Source of the DNA: Prochilodus magdalenae
Taxonomy: Eukaryota > Chordata > Actinopteri > Characiformes > Prochilodontidae
Assembly (NCBI GenBank): GCA_024036415.1
Contig: JAMWET010003424.1
Location: 62,001-126,000, forward strand
DNA length: 64,000 nt
Direction of reading: 5' to 3'
Shown: in pieces, positions 12,063-24,714 of the stretch
Position numbering within the stretch: position 1 is the first letter of the stretch
Layout of the letters: each line of letters begins with the position of its first letter
The notes under the pieces: model-generated
Databases searched by the model: none
The model's input: the letters and a program-made list of their open reading frames with translations, nothing else
What the model was told of the DNA's origin: nothing
Translations under genes and position numbers: made by a program

Positions 12063-12830
12063 AACACCTGGAGGTCTGGTGCCAGGACAACAATCTCCTC
12101 CTTAACGTCAACAAGACAAAGGAGCTGATAGTGGACTGCAGCATTAAGCAGGAGAGGAACTATCACCCTGTTGTGATCGATGGGAATGCAGTGGAACGTG
12201 TAGACAGCTTCAAGTACCTTGGAGTCCACATCTCAGAGGACCCGTCATGGTCCTGCCACACCACCGCAAGAAGGCCCGACAGCGTTTGTATCACCTCAGG
12301 CGCTTAAGGTACTTCAACCTGCCCTCCAAGGTGCTAAGGAACTTCTACACTTGCACCATCGAAAGCATCTTAACAGGTAACAGCACCATGCAGGACAGAC
12401 AGGCTCTCCAGAGAGTGGTGCGTTCAGCAGAGCACATCATTCATACTGAGCTTCCTGACCTGCACTCTATTTACAGGAAACAGTGCTGGTCAAGGGCAAG
12501 GAAAATAGTCAAGGACACCAGTCACCCCAACAATGGACTGTTTTCTCTGTTGCCCTCTGGAAAGAGTTTTCGTGCTTTTCGTGCTATCGGACGCTAAACA
12601 AAAATAATAACTAGGCCTAATCTTTTGCACTACCTATGTTTAACTTTGCACAACTACACTGTAGTCACTTTGAACTGTAGTCACTTTACAGACACATACA
12701 GACACTTTACAGACACCTTATATAGAACTTAATACCTCATATGCTACATGACACTTTTATTGTCCTACACTTTATACCTTTATTTATTTTTACATTTTGT
12801 ACTCAAATACTCAAAATGACACCTTGAAAG
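12060..12830 (+). pseudogene. L2/CR1-like LINE reverse transcriptase 3' fragment and 3' UTR
   Basis: The frame up to 12240 encodes LEVWCQDNNLLLNVNKTKEL, IVDC and VERVDSFKYLGVHISEDPSW. After a frameshift near 12250 a second frame to 12597 encodes KKARQRLYHLRRLRYFNLPS, NFYTCTIESIL, ADRQ-like TMQDRQALQRVVRSAE and NNGLFSLLPSGKSFR. This is the C-terminal part of a non-LTR retrotransposon RT. It is 5' truncated, frameshifted, and lacks a stretch after TIESILTGN. AT-rich 3' UTR follows. Confidence 0.85.
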
Positions 12831-14262
12831 AATGCAATATTCAGATCATAAGAGCTGCTGGTTTTACCTTATAACACAGAGTTTTGGAACTGCCTGTATA
12901 AGACTTAGACAAATCCGAAGAACCTCTTTACTGCCTAGCCGCTTCAAGCCTCAAGTATTACTCGGCCACATACCTAGCACCTAACCTAGCAACGATGCCA
13001 GCACATGAGAAAACACCAGCCACAGTAAATGAAAGTTTTAAAAAAGCCTTGGGATTAATATAACCATTGGCTAATGTTTTGGCCAATGCGTGTAACCCTG
13101 ATGATGATGGGAAATCATAAACTGTTATGACTGAAGACTAATGGACTGATAATGCTGTTTTAGCAACGGTGAGCCTGACTGAATAGAATTATTTTATCTG
13201 GTGAAATGTTGATAAACAAAGATTTTCTGTCCTCTTTATCATAAAATCTAACAATAAACGGTGATAATCAAACTATGTTATAATTGCAATAATACACACG
13301 AAGTTTATGTTATAATGTAAGATGCTGGCACTGTTCCACTGGTCTACAACCGCAGTACACCAGTGCCCATATGTTTTAGCACTCCTGATTGTGTATTATT
13401 GCTTAATTTTAAACTAAAGTTCATGAAATGGCCGTGATGTACAGCGATAGGTGAGCAACCATTGTAAAGGTACCATACTCTAAAGGAACGACCTTTCTTT
13501 GTCCTACGTAGAATGAGTAGCTATGCTAATTCACTCTACACAAAGAACTCTCTAATGGCATCACTGTCATGCCAAAATATGGAAGGCTAAAAATATACTT
13601 GCTAATATATCTTAATTTTTTTTCCACATAACTGTAGCCCATTCTTATTGGTCCAATCACCAGGAAACGTGCACACAAGCTAAAGGGCATCTGGAGTTTG
13701 AAAATAGTTTTCTAGTTTTCAACATGACAACAAGGATATGCTGTTTCGGGACTCTCCTAACTGATTGGTAACTGCAGATTTTTTTATTATATGCATGTAA
13801 CTGGTTCTCTAATTATGGCTGTCTGGTGTCTGCAGGGTGGGCAGAAGGGTGAACTCACTTCACACTAGGGTGGCACTGGCCACCCATGACCACATCTTGG
13901 CTCCACCCTTGAGGCCTATTCACCTAACACAAGCCAACACAGTCCCCAGTTCTGAGTAGCGCACAGGACGCATTTCCAAAAAGCCCCCGAAAACCATACA
14001 TGGGCAGAACCTCAAGCCCAGAGCAGCCGAGGACACATATGGCACAGCTCTTGACGCTCCTCAAACATGTTGCGCCGGCCACATAAAATGACTCTGCCAG
14101 TCTCTTTTGCTGCCTTCATTACGTTTTATTACCACTCGCATGCGTTTAATTATAATGTTGAGGGGAGAGAAAGAGAGGGAGAAATAAAGGCCTTTAACCC
14201 ATAGTGCCACCACCTTATCATTATTCCTCATTCCGATTTGGGACAGAGACGGCTACAGCATT
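12831..14262. other. Intergenic, nothing recognised
   Basis: Unique AT-rich sequence with no supported frames. Confidence 0.5.
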
Positions 14263-14330
14263 CAATTTAAATTCAATTAAAATCAAATTTATTTATACCA
14301 AGGTTTTGCATAACAGACACTGTCACAAAG
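14263..14330 (-). mobile_element. SINE tail fragment, reversed
   Basis: ATTCAATTAAAATCAAATTT and CACTGTCACAAAGCAGTCT are the reverse complement of the tail region of the SINE-like element (CTTTGTGACA ... AAATTTGATTT). Confidence 0.5.
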
Positions 14331-16640
14331 CAGTCTGGAAGATCCTTAAGGTCATGATTAAAAAACACTGAAAAGAACCAAGACTCCAAAACCAAACCTC
14401 CCTAAGAGCATGCGGGACTTAGACTTAGGACGGGAATATCAGGAAGAAACCATGGGTGTCAGGAGCCATCTGTTTGGAGGAGAATTTTTTTCTACAAAAT
14501 ACAATTGTGCAATTTTCACATTCACAAGATTGTGACGTTCACCTGCATTTTCCTATTTGGGATTAAGAACAGAATCTACACATGCTCAAGAGTACGAGAA
14601 AACTTTGGAAGAAATTTTAGGAAGAAAGTCCTTCAGAAGAATGGTTGGGAAATTAGACTAGAGCTTTTCTTCAACCTCAGAACTGTTCTCAGCTTTGTGT
14701 TTTTTGAGTGTGTGTACATTCTGTTCTTACAGGCGTCAAACAAACAAGAAAACGTTCATAAAGAAAACTGTGTACCTGGTTTTTAAGAGTCGGCAAATGA
14801 GGCCCAAAATTCCTAAGAACAAGAGGGAGAAAGAAACACTGAGGTGAACCAGGACTTAGAAGGAAAGACTCTCAAAGAACCTCAGGAAGAAACAATGGGC
14901 CTCATTTACCAAACGTTCTCAATACAATTTGTTCTCGACACTCACTATTGCAGCTTTCGCAAAGATTCTGACACCTGCCCAAGTTTTCTTCTTTCAGGTT
15001 CTGCGGTTTTAGAACACATGAATCTGGTGTAGACTTTTTCTCAGGACCTTTCTCAAAAACTAAATAAAGAAAAAAACATTTGTAAAATGCTGGAGAAAAC
15101 AAAGCCTAATGGGGTAATCCAAGACTCACAAGTAAAAAGTTCAAGAGCATGAGGAAGAACTTTGAGATAAACCAAAACTGAAAAGGAAAAATTCCCCCAA
15201 GAAGACTTAGAATGGGAAACTCTCTAATCAGGACTGGACATGTGCCTCATTTACCAACTGTTCTTAAGAAATTTGCCTATTGCAGTTTTCACAAAGATTC
15301 TGATGTTCACCAAAGTTTTTGTCTTTGGGATTTGGTCTTAGGTATCTAGGTATCTAGGAATCTGGAATCTGGACACATTCAAAAGTACAAATGTGCATAC
15401 AGTTCTGCAGTTTATGAACACAGTCATGAATCCGATGTTGACGTCTGGACCTTTCTTTAGAACAATTTTAAGAAAATATTGGAAGATACTGGTGAATATG
15501 AAGGCCAATGGGAGGAACCAAGACTCACAAAAAGAGCATGAGGAAGAAACAATGAGACAAACAATGACTAAAAAGGAACAATTTCCTAAGAGCATTAGGA
15601 AGAAACCCTGACAGAAACCAAGATCTATCGGGGAAAGGAACATCAGGATGAAATGTTGGGCCTCATTTACTAAATTCTCTCAAGAAGGTCCTTCCTAAAA
15701 CTCAATTTTGCAGTTTCCACCAAGATTTTGAGACCCTGCCCTTTTTTCATCTAAAGAATTTGTGTAGACTCAGTTATAGCAGCAAGATGTGAACAGTTCA
15801 TAAAAGCATGAGGAAGAAACACTAAAGGGGAACCAAGATATAGAAGGGAACACTCTTAAAGAACATCAGCAAGAAACACTGGGCCTAATTAACCATTCTG
15901 ACATTCACTAATTCTTTTCTTTGGGATTTTTTTCTAGGCAGAAACCGAATTTGCACAGACTCAAAAGCACAAAACTAAAAAAGGAAAACTCCCTAAGAGG
16001 ATGAGGAAGAAACTCTGAAAGGAACCAAGAAATAGTAGGGAACATTCTTAAAGAACTTCAGCAAGAAACACTGGGCCTCATTAACCAACAGCTCTTGAGA
16101 AGTTTCTTCGTGAAACCCACTCCATGAAGATTGTGACATTCACAGAGGTTTTCTTCTTTGGGGTTTGTTTCTATGTAGGAACCGAATTTGCACAGACTCA
16201 AAAGCACCAAGGTGTGAACAGTTTATAGAAGCATGAAAGAGCATGAGAATGAGATGAACCATAACTATAAAGAAAAAACTCCCTGAGAGCCTCAGACAGC
16301 AACACTGAAAGGAACCAAGACTTGGAAGGGAAAACACTTGACGAACTTCAGAATGAATCATTGGGCCCCATTCACCAACAAGTTTTTTTCTTAAATTTGT
16401 TTTTGAGAAAAGTCCAAAGAAAATTCATGACGTGTTCTTCAACCACAGAATTCTTTGCACGTTTGTGCTCTTGAGCGTTCACAGATTCTGCTCTTACTTG
16501 CCAGAATCTTCATGAAAACTGTAGGAGTGGGTTTTAAGAAGAGTTAGTGAATGAGGTCTGTTAGGAGGCCAAAATTCAAAAGCTAAAAGTTCCTAAGAGC
16601 ATGAGGACGAAAGGTTGAGAGGGACCAAGACTCAAGCTCC
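14330..16640. repeat. Cluster of degenerate repeat units with inverted sub-blocks
   Basis: GGGCCTCATTTACCAA or close variants recur at about 14897, 15246, 15658, 15871, 16073 and 16363. Between them recur CCAAGACT, ACTCCCTAAGAGCATGAGG, AAGAAACACTG and TTCACAAAGATTCTGACATTC. Inverted forms (GCAAATGAGGCCC at 14795, GTGAATGAGGTC at 16547) are present. Spacing is irregular (about 200-410 bp). Frames in this region are spurious. Confidence 0.75.
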
Positions 16641-17430
16641 TCTGGGTCTCGCTGGATAGCGGAATCTGTAGAGAGCGCGAGATTTTACGGGATTTTACAC
16701 CACTGCGCTGGAAGCGTAACGACGTGAACAAACCTCGACGTGTCTGGCATTCAGGCTGTTATTGTCTCAACCAAGAAAACCACTTCTAAACACTGGCTTT
16801 GCATTACAAGCTCATATTTAGGCCCTTCTGTAAACATGGCGGGGGCCAGAATGAATCAATTAAAAGGGCATTACGCCGGTTCCTGTTTATTTAAAACATG
16901 TTTATACACTGCGAGGGGGCCCTGCCTGCAAATCCATATTGTTCCCCCCACTGCTGGAGGAACGGAACGAGAAATTGCAAACACATTTGTTAGTGTGGAG
17001 CGAGTTTTATAAATATTGATTTCTGCTCCATATGATGGAAAGGAGCAAGGACGACTGATTAGGGGCCGTACAGCTCAGAGCTTACATACAAGTCAACTCA
17101 ACTAAACACACACACACACACACATACCCTGGCAGGCTGCTCCGTCTTCAGCATGTGCAGACAAGCAAGCATCTTTCTAAGGACTGTTGCTTCATACAGT
17201 CATTAGGCATCACCTTCATTACTGGTTGAAGAACTTTGCTCTGGTTTATAAATGCTGGAACATATAGTAATATGCTTCCCTTCCTCTAAGAATGGCGAGT
17301 TAAGTGCAAGTTATTGAGTTACACAGAACACATGAATTTAACAGAGCTACACAGAAACACGCAGAGCTAAATACTGTATACTCAGCCCACTGGACACCAA
17401 ACGAGCCACCTGTGACTGAAACATACTGAA
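16641..17430. other. Intergenic, unique
   Basis: GC-balanced block at 16650-16990 with no recognised repeat, then a (CA)n at 17107-17124. No exon supported. Confidence 0.45.
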
Positions 17431-17437
17431 TATCGTA

Positions 17438-17960
17438 TAACAGAGGTGGGAGTAAGTCACACATGACAAGTCACAAGTAAGTCTCAAGTCTTAACCTTGA
17501 AGTCTCAAGCAAGTCCCAAGTTAATGTGATAAAATACAAACAAGTCAAGTCAAATCCTTCACTACGTCAAGCAAGCTACAATTCCTGTCAGAGTTGCTCC
17601 AACTCCAGTTTCCACATTTAAATCAGATAATAGACAGAGGCCATAAAGAGCTGAACTTTATTTTCAACATTAATAAATACGATTTCATTTCTTCTGGGCC
17701 TTTTAGCTCATCTGTTGGAAGGTGTTTCTCATATGATACTGCTGTAGTGTTGTCCTGTTACAGTGCACAAAAAGCCAGAGCCAAATTTTACAAAGCCAAA
17801 AATTACATATCCCAAATGAACATCTTTGTTTTTTAAACATATGTAAACATCTGGATATATTCATATGAACAACACTGGGAGATAGAGGCAACATAACTAA
17901 CACTAAAACTGTCTTAATAGCTTAAAAAACAATTAAAATTAAAAATTAAAAATAATTTGT
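17438..17960. mobile_element. Possible hAT-type MITE with AAGTC-rich end
   Basis: Begins CAGAGGTGGGAGTAAGTCAC and continues with AAGTCACAAGTAAGTCTCAA and further AAGTC iterations, a form common at the ends of fish non-autonomous hAT elements. The right end is not resolved. Confidence 0.4.
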
Positions 17961-20035
17961 AAAATGTAATAAAGGTTAGGATGTTGCCATATTAATTATA
18001 ATCAGGTGCACCAACATCAGCTGCTACTGACTGGAACATGGTTAGAGGGGATTCTGGAGGAGCTGGTCTTATCTAAGTTTCAGACACAGCTGGTTTGCTC
18101 TTAATTGTTAAAATGAGTGGTATCAACATAGAGGCAAAAAGTTCTCTGTGCTGTGGGTACATCAGGGAGGAGATATAAAACTAATAAAACCAGCTGGTTC
18201 ACTGTCCACATAATAATGGCAACATGGCCAGGTCAGATTATCCAACACGTTCAGCCCAAGAGCAGAGCATGCGCAAATAAGCCTCAAACAATCATCCTCA
18301 AAACATCCGCCTTTTATATCTCCGTCTGTTCTTTTGAAAACTCTAAAGATCTTCCACAGGAAAAAAATAGCATGCCAAGTGGATAAAAATGAACAAAACA
18401 AGCTTTAGCGTCATGAGCATCCCGTACTAATCACCCTACCACCGCGAAACAGTTTGATTGACAAGAGTCCGCAGCAAGCACTTCCTGTGTATTAGACACG
18501 CCCTTTCCGTCAGAACTCGAAAGTGTTTTGGTACTTGTAAAAGTGTTTTACGTCTTGTAAATTTGTTTTTGCTTTTGTAATTTTGTACAATAATAATAAT
18601 AATAATTCGTTTGTAAATGTGTTTTTATTTTTGTAATTTTATTTTTCTGAAATGTTAATTTGTTGTGCACTTCTCGGCCACCGTACAGAACCGCATCTTT
18701 GACTAGCTAAACGACACGGTCGCGTACCTTTCTTTGTGGGCTCTGTAGTGATGAATGAAGTTGGTTGTGGTGGATCGTGTGACTGATGTTTGATCTGCGG
18801 ACCCTCCATATCGCTGTTCTCTCTTTTACTACTTTCATTCACAACATAATACACTAATCCAGACCTCGCACTTTTTGTTGTAGCCGGCTTAATGATACCA
18901 GCTACTTCATAGGTTGGTCTATGCTGGTCTCCCGCGGTCTGATAGGTTGCCAGGTACGCATAAATCCCTGCACAATTCTAAGTAGAATTACTCGTATACT
19001 GGGATTTTAGCCACTGTGTAGGCTAAACCAGAACCTTTGTGTTGTTGGTACGTGCCTTCTTTTATCCGTTCCACCGCCCACTGCGTGTCATTCCGGTTCC
19101 CGTAGCCCTGCGACCCCTCTTGAACTCTTCACGTGTAAAGGATGCTACCAACACAACAACACGAGTCAGAATGGGAAGCACACACTTACATAAGCTGCCA
19201 GGTACAGCGATAAGCTCGGTCCTTGCTTGTGTCACATGCACATCATATCATTTTTCTGATGATGAGTGTACTCCCAATGGAAAACCTCATGGCTAAGGTT
19301 AATCAAGCCAAGCAAAGATCTGTTAGTAATTGGGATAATTTGGATGATTCTGTTCAGGAAGTTCAGTTTTTACCAACTATGCAACACAGTTCACTGTCTG
19401 CCAGGCGGTTTATTATGTATTGTCTTTCATTTATTCTTGTTCTGTGTGTATTCATATCCGCACATGTTACCATCTCCCCTTACTTTCCTTTTACCTTCAT
19501 TTAAAGTGGAACAGGAAAATTGAAACAAAAAGCGGAATGCCAGTGCCAGAATGTAAAAACTGCACCGTTTAAGGTGGAACAGAAAAAGAATGAATAAGAA
19601 GCTGAATGCCAGTGCACCATTTAAGGTGGAATGGGAACATTTAAACAAGATGCTGGTGACTAAGAAGCTGAATTTTAGCCCTGCAGTATTGATGAGGATA
19701 AAGAGCAATAATCCTGCCTGAGCTACTGATAAACGTGGTACGGTAGGATGTTTCCACAAAGATTCTTCCTCTTTCTGTGTCTTCCAACTGGTGCTATAGC
19801 ACAACTACTTTTGAGCTGACGCTCTAACATCGAAACATGAAAAGCACCCTCTACGGCCAGAGTGTAGTTTGACCATTCCGGGCTATTATAGGAGCATTGC
19901 CACTGTACATGATATTCTCTGCTGGAAGATGACCTGGTCCTATGTGAATGGCTTGAGACAACAGTTCACAGGTACACTAATGAAAGTGTTTGGATACTCT
20001 ATTAGGAGTCTGTATAGTTAGAGACTGGAGACTGT
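17961..20035. other. Intergenic with small repeats
   Basis: (AAT)n at 18588-18606. A fragment of the Tc1-like family lies near 18985-19030 (ATACTGGGATTTTAGCCACTG). Three degenerate ~55-65 bp units occur at 19500-19690, beginning TTTAAGGTGGAA. No exon supported. Confidence 0.5.
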
Positions 20036-20039
20036 ATGC

Positions 20040-20118
20040 ATATACATATACACATATATATGTATGATATATGTATGTGTATATATATATAAAGGATTTA
20101 GAGAAAATGAGACTCCTA

Positions 20119-20185
<67 letters not shown>

Positions 20186-20327
20186 ACCAAAAAATGAGTG
20201 AAATATAAGTTTCAGTTTGTTTGTTTGTTTTTTTCACTCATTTTCCTTTAACCCTTCCCCTTCCTGTGTGAGTATGTAATATCCAATGCTCTCAAAAACA
20301 TACACACACACACACACATATATATAT

Positions 20328-20372
<45 letters not shown>

Positions 20373-20495
20373 CACACAAAAAAAATTTCCTCTAAATCCT
20401 TTAACAATTTTTTTGTTTGTTTTTTCACTCATTTTCCTTTAACCCTTCCCCTTCCTGTGTGAGTATGTAATATCCAGTGCTCTCAAAAACATCTC
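20040..20495. repeat. AT/CA microsatellite block with a duplicated ~85-bp flank
   Basis: (AT)n at 20118-20182 and CA/TA runs at 20305-20378. The stretch TTTTTTCACTCATTTTCCTT ... CCTTCCTGTGTGAGTATG ... CTCTCAAAAACAT occurs at about 20228-20310 and again at 20418-20492. Confidence 0.9.
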
Positions 20496-21225
20496 CCTAA
20501 TAGTGAATTAGTACTTAATGGCTGGAAATGAATGAATGAATAAATGAAGGGTAGTATCTAACTTTTGCTCCATGCTGCGAAAGGATTGTGAAAGTGTGCA
20601 AAGAGCAGTGCATGCCAGGATTGTTACAACACTGTCTGCTTTTTGGGTTTCAGAGATACGTTCAAAGTGTAGACCGTCCAATAAACCTTGCATGAAGACC
20701 AGGAATCCCCTGTGCTGCCATAAAACCTTCTCAAAGCAAAGCTGTAGAAGTGATGAAAACAAGGCATAAAGCTGTAGGTTTTTATCTGGGAGGCAAAAAT
20801 CACCATCAGTCTATAAACAAAACACACACACACACTTTTCACTAACTGGACTGACTGGAATCCACCGACAATGGACGCTCATCTTCCTCGACCACCCAAG
20901 AAGCTCAGCAGATCATGTGTTAGTTCTTTTGTTCTTGCCCCCCCACCCCAAATCACCACCACCAACATCCCTCCCCCAGGGCTTTAAACCTGCTCTCCTG
21001 ATTTTTGCCATCTAGATGCAGTGATTGTTCAGCATGTCAGCTGCTATCTGCCTGTGCAGGCTATTTAAAGCATCTTTCACTGAGTGCCAGCTGCCCTTCT
21101 CTATTTCACTATTCCACAATTTCACTAAACAGCTCTCTTCATAAACACACCCCCGACCCCCACCCCCCACCAGCCTTCTGCTACACTCACTTCCTGTCCT
21201 CTCAAACCTCAGCTGTAATCTGGCC
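20496..21225. other. Intergenic, GLI motif at 20890
   Basis: Unique sequence apart from a C-rich run at 20938-20975; no exon supported. Confidence 0.45.
20890..20898 (-). promoter_or_regulatory. Perfect GLI motif ~6.3 kb downstream of the ptch2 stop
   Basis: CGACCACCCAAG just before the long purine tract. A distal downstream element is possible; a chance match is also possible. Confidence 0.3.
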
Positions 21226-21227
21226 TG

Positions 21228-22050
21228 ATGGAGAAGGAGAGAGAAACAGGCCAACACAAAGGAGAGAAAGAGGAGACAAAAAGAAGGGAATAGAGTAAAA
21301 GAGAAAGAGTAAATGAAAAAGCAAATAGAAAGGAGAAAGAAAGAGAGGTAGAGAGAAGGGAATTGGTGCAAGAGAAAAAGAAAAAGAATAGAAAGAACAA
21401 AAAAGCTGAATAAAAGGATGACATGCGAAAAGTGACAGAAAAGTGACAAAGAGAGAGAGTGAGAGAAGGTAGATTAAAAGAAAGTAAAAAAAGGAAAAGT
21501 AGGAAGAAAAATAGAAATAGCAAAAAGAGGCAGAGTGAGAATAAGATATAGAGGGCAAAGAGTAAAAAAGAGTAAAAGTAAAAGGAAAGACAAAAAAATA
21601 GAAAGAGCAAAAAAGTTGAATAAAAGAATGAGATGTAAACGATAAAAAAAAGGAGGGAGAGAGACAGAGAGTAAAAACAATGGATAAGATGTAAAAGAGA
21701 GATTAAGAAAGAAAAGGAGGCAGAGAGACAGAGAGAGGTATAGAGGTGGGGATAGACTAAAAGTGAAAGCAAAAGAAAAAAAGAGGAGAAAAATAAATAG
21801 AAAAGGCAAAAAGATAAATAAAAGAATGAGGTGTAAAAGAGAGATTAAGGAAGGAAAAGGAGGAAGAGAGAGAAAGAGAGACAGGGGATAGAGTAAAAGA
21901 AAAAAAGCAAAGGAGAGAAAGAAATAGAAAGAGCAAAAAAAAGTGGATGAGATATAAAAGATTAAGTATGAAAGAGACAGAGAAGAGAGACTCTCTCACA
22001 CACACACAGGCCGAGAGAGAGAGAGAGAGAGGAAGAGAGAGAGGACCCCC
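21228..22050. repeat. Long purine-rich (GA/AAAG) low-complexity tract
   Basis: About 800 bp almost entirely A and G on the plus strand, with variable GAGA, AAAAG and GGAGA units. The long minus-strand S/F/L-rich frames are translations of this tract and are not genes. Confidence 0.9.
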
Positions 22051-22599
22051 CAGATAGTGCAAGAGTGCAGTCAGTATGTTTGGCTTCTCCGTCTCACACA
22101 GCTCTGCCAAAAACAGACATGAATGAGAGACGCCTTATCACTCATTCAATCAGCACTCACAACTAACTCCCCCCTCCTGCCGCCTCCACCCCCCTGCCCT
22201 CCTCTCTGTCTGAACTCGGTCAGTACGTCACAGAGGTCCAGAGGAAGACACTTAAGCTACGTCAGTTCCCACAACGGAAACTCTCACACACGTCCCCGGG
22301 ACCTCCACTGAACTGTACTTGCACAGCTCCAGCCCCAGCACACGTCTCAGACGCTGTCCACCTCTATCAATCAATCAATCAATAAATACAATCACAGTAC
22401 ATTTCCACCAAACTGAAGTCTTCCTCCTGACCAAACATATACATAGTCATATAGCCTGAAGCCCCGTAAAGCCTTGATAACCCGGATCAGATGTGCTACA
22501 GTAGGGTCACACCTCGGCACACTCTTATATATAATCCCTGTTTATTTACAAAACAGAAACTCTAGCCTGCGCAAAAGCCATGGCAGATAAACACACTGG
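22051..22599. other. Intergenic, nothing recognised
   Basis: CpG-containing stretch near 22200-22300 and a (TCAA)n run at 22365-22384; no exon supported. Confidence 0.45.
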
Positions 22600-23045
22600 G
22601 CTCACCTTGTGTGATTGAGGTGGTAGTAACTTGAGCCTCCTGCAGATGGCACTGCACAAGGATGATGTGGCTATGAATACCTGCGGGGTGTGAGTGACGG
22701 GATCCATAGATTGAGAAAAGGTGCCACAGCGCAGTGAATGTCTCGTGCCATGTGTGGCAAATCCAGAGCAGATGTTAATGAAGGGCTAAAAGGAGCGACT
22801 GCATTTGGGCGTGTATCGAAGACCATAGTGTGAAGGAAGTAGCTTAATCTGCAGGTGTATGGAAGTGTCTACCAGCAGTAGCTAAAATCCCAGTCTACAG
22901 GTAACTGTGCCAGGGAAGGCATCCACCAAATCTGTTCCAACTGAGCAATTCTTGGTTGCAAGAGTGTCTAAACACAGATGTGGCCTACATCCAGAAACTT
23001 GTCCTGTCCATGCCAAATCCAATCACAGCTGGTATTCATGCTAGC
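22600..23045 (+). mobile_element. Tc1-like transposon relic, copy 3 (opposite orientation)
   Basis: Reverse complement of the 7890-8345 copy: GGATCCATAGATTGAGAA, GTGAAGGAAGTAGC and GGTGTATGGAAG. It lacks the SINE insertion seen in copy 1, giving a second empty site. No intact frame. Confidence 0.65.
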
Positions 23046-24000
23046 GGAGGCATTAGGTATGTTTCAGTCACAAGTGAGCTTTTTATATTTAACGTCATGT
23101 AAGTTCATTTCCACACATCCGTCGAAACTCTACACTGTAGTTCTCAGAAGATGTCAAATGTAGGTATTTCCCAGGTCAAAGATGTGCAATCGTATTTTCC
23201 AGCACTGCTGGGGCTTATCAGACCTCTGCATGCAGCTGTTCATTTCACATATGTACCATAACAAGAGATATTAAAATGGCAAGTTCCGACTGGCACAGTG
23301 CATTGCAGCTACCACTATTCTAGTGTTACCTGTACAGGACATCTCTGAGCCGTAGAATCAGTCCCCTCACCCGCTTCCCTGCCCCGTGGCTGTCCTTGTG
23401 GCTGCGGGGCCATGACAGTAACTTCAAAAGCTGGAGCCGTATCAGATTCAGACAGGCCTGAGGTGGCTGACAAACGAGGCAGTGTTGTGGGGAGCGCAGG
23501 AATTTACAGCACGAGCCTTTCATCTGCATAGGTGGCCTCTGCCTCTCGCCCCGGGACTCATAACAATCAAACAGGAAATGTGGGGCCTGGCTGTTTTAGG
23601 CTCGACACAAGCCGCCCCACCGGGCCAAGCTACACCTGATCGGCCTGCCTTAACACACCACCGAAACTACCTAACACCTCCGCCCTGCACACACGCACAA
23701 CGAGAGAGCCTTGTAGCGCTACTCAATAACCTGCGCCATAGAGAACAGCTTTATCATGAGCTTCAAACTAATCGAGACGGGGGATGTGATACCTCTGGCA
23801 TCGTGATAACGCAGATTGTATACTCCCTGGCCACGTTCTGATAAACCCCTCCCCTGCAGATCCACCTGGGAGGTGTAGAGTTTGATACCACAGCTCATCT
23901 GATTATGCCCTATTTGGGTTCACCGTCCTCTAGCTGTTAATCGATGGTTCAGTTCAAATCTAGTATCACTCGTATCAGCCCCCCACACAATGCAATTCCA
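23046..24000. other. Intergenic, unique
   Basis: No repeat recognised. 23335-23720 is GC-balanced and complex, possibly a conserved non-coding block, but nothing in it can be named. Confidence 0.4.
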
Positions 24001-24714
24001 GGGTCTGCCTGCTGTGCCGAGGATGACCATTAGTCATAAACTGACCAATAAGGAATGGGCGATACATTGTGCATGCCACAGTCTATAACTGCACACCTAC
24101 ACAGTGGACCTGAAAGGTAGGTAGAGGTCATAAATGACCAGAGTGGGCATACAGGGTACAAGGTGCATCCGAAAAAATGGAAAATCCAGATGGAAGATAT
24201 GCATTTGTTACACCTTTGCAGATTCGCTGCCAGTAGCCCATCTGTTGATGCCATGTATCAGCCACCCTCTACACTGCCCATCAATGGATAATGATCAACA
24301 AAAGGACCACATATCATTTTGGGAGGTGCAGGTGCATGGTTTGGTACTTAAGCTTATTGTACAGCTGCACCTGATGCTCTTGTACCAGTGCTGCACATAC
24401 AGTACACTATCATGTGTCTACCACTCAAATAGTATCTGGACAATGGTGGTCCTGTGGTGGTTCCTTGCCATGTACGGACAGGCTGAAACATTCTGGGGCA
24501 ACAGATGGGCTACAGTCAGAAACTGTAAACCTACCAAGGCACCTGCCTCGTAGGTATGGCTGATGAAATGGGATTCGGGAATTTCAGGTGCCATTTCCCT
24601 TATACTGCACATGCTCAGTAAGTTTGTCTAATAGAGTATGGTGAGCAGGAGGAGCCTGGAGTCTGGCCAGGTCTATAGTAAACAGTGGTGTATAACATTA
24701 TGAGCAATTCAATT
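24001..24714. repeat. Probable transposon-derived sequence of unknown family
   Basis: Blocks such as CACAGTGGACCTGAAAGG and GAGGTCATAAATGACCAGAG resemble dispersed fish repeats. The minus frame 24030-24254 shows no catalytic motif. It lies next to the element at 24715. Confidence 0.35.

Noticed and set aside
21209..21772. 187-codon S/F/L-rich minus-strand frame
   Set aside because: A translation of the long purine tract; no signal of a real protein.
22123..22311. CpG-containing stretch considered as a promoter of a neighbouring gene
   Set aside because: No exon, TATA or recognisable core elements could be tied to it.
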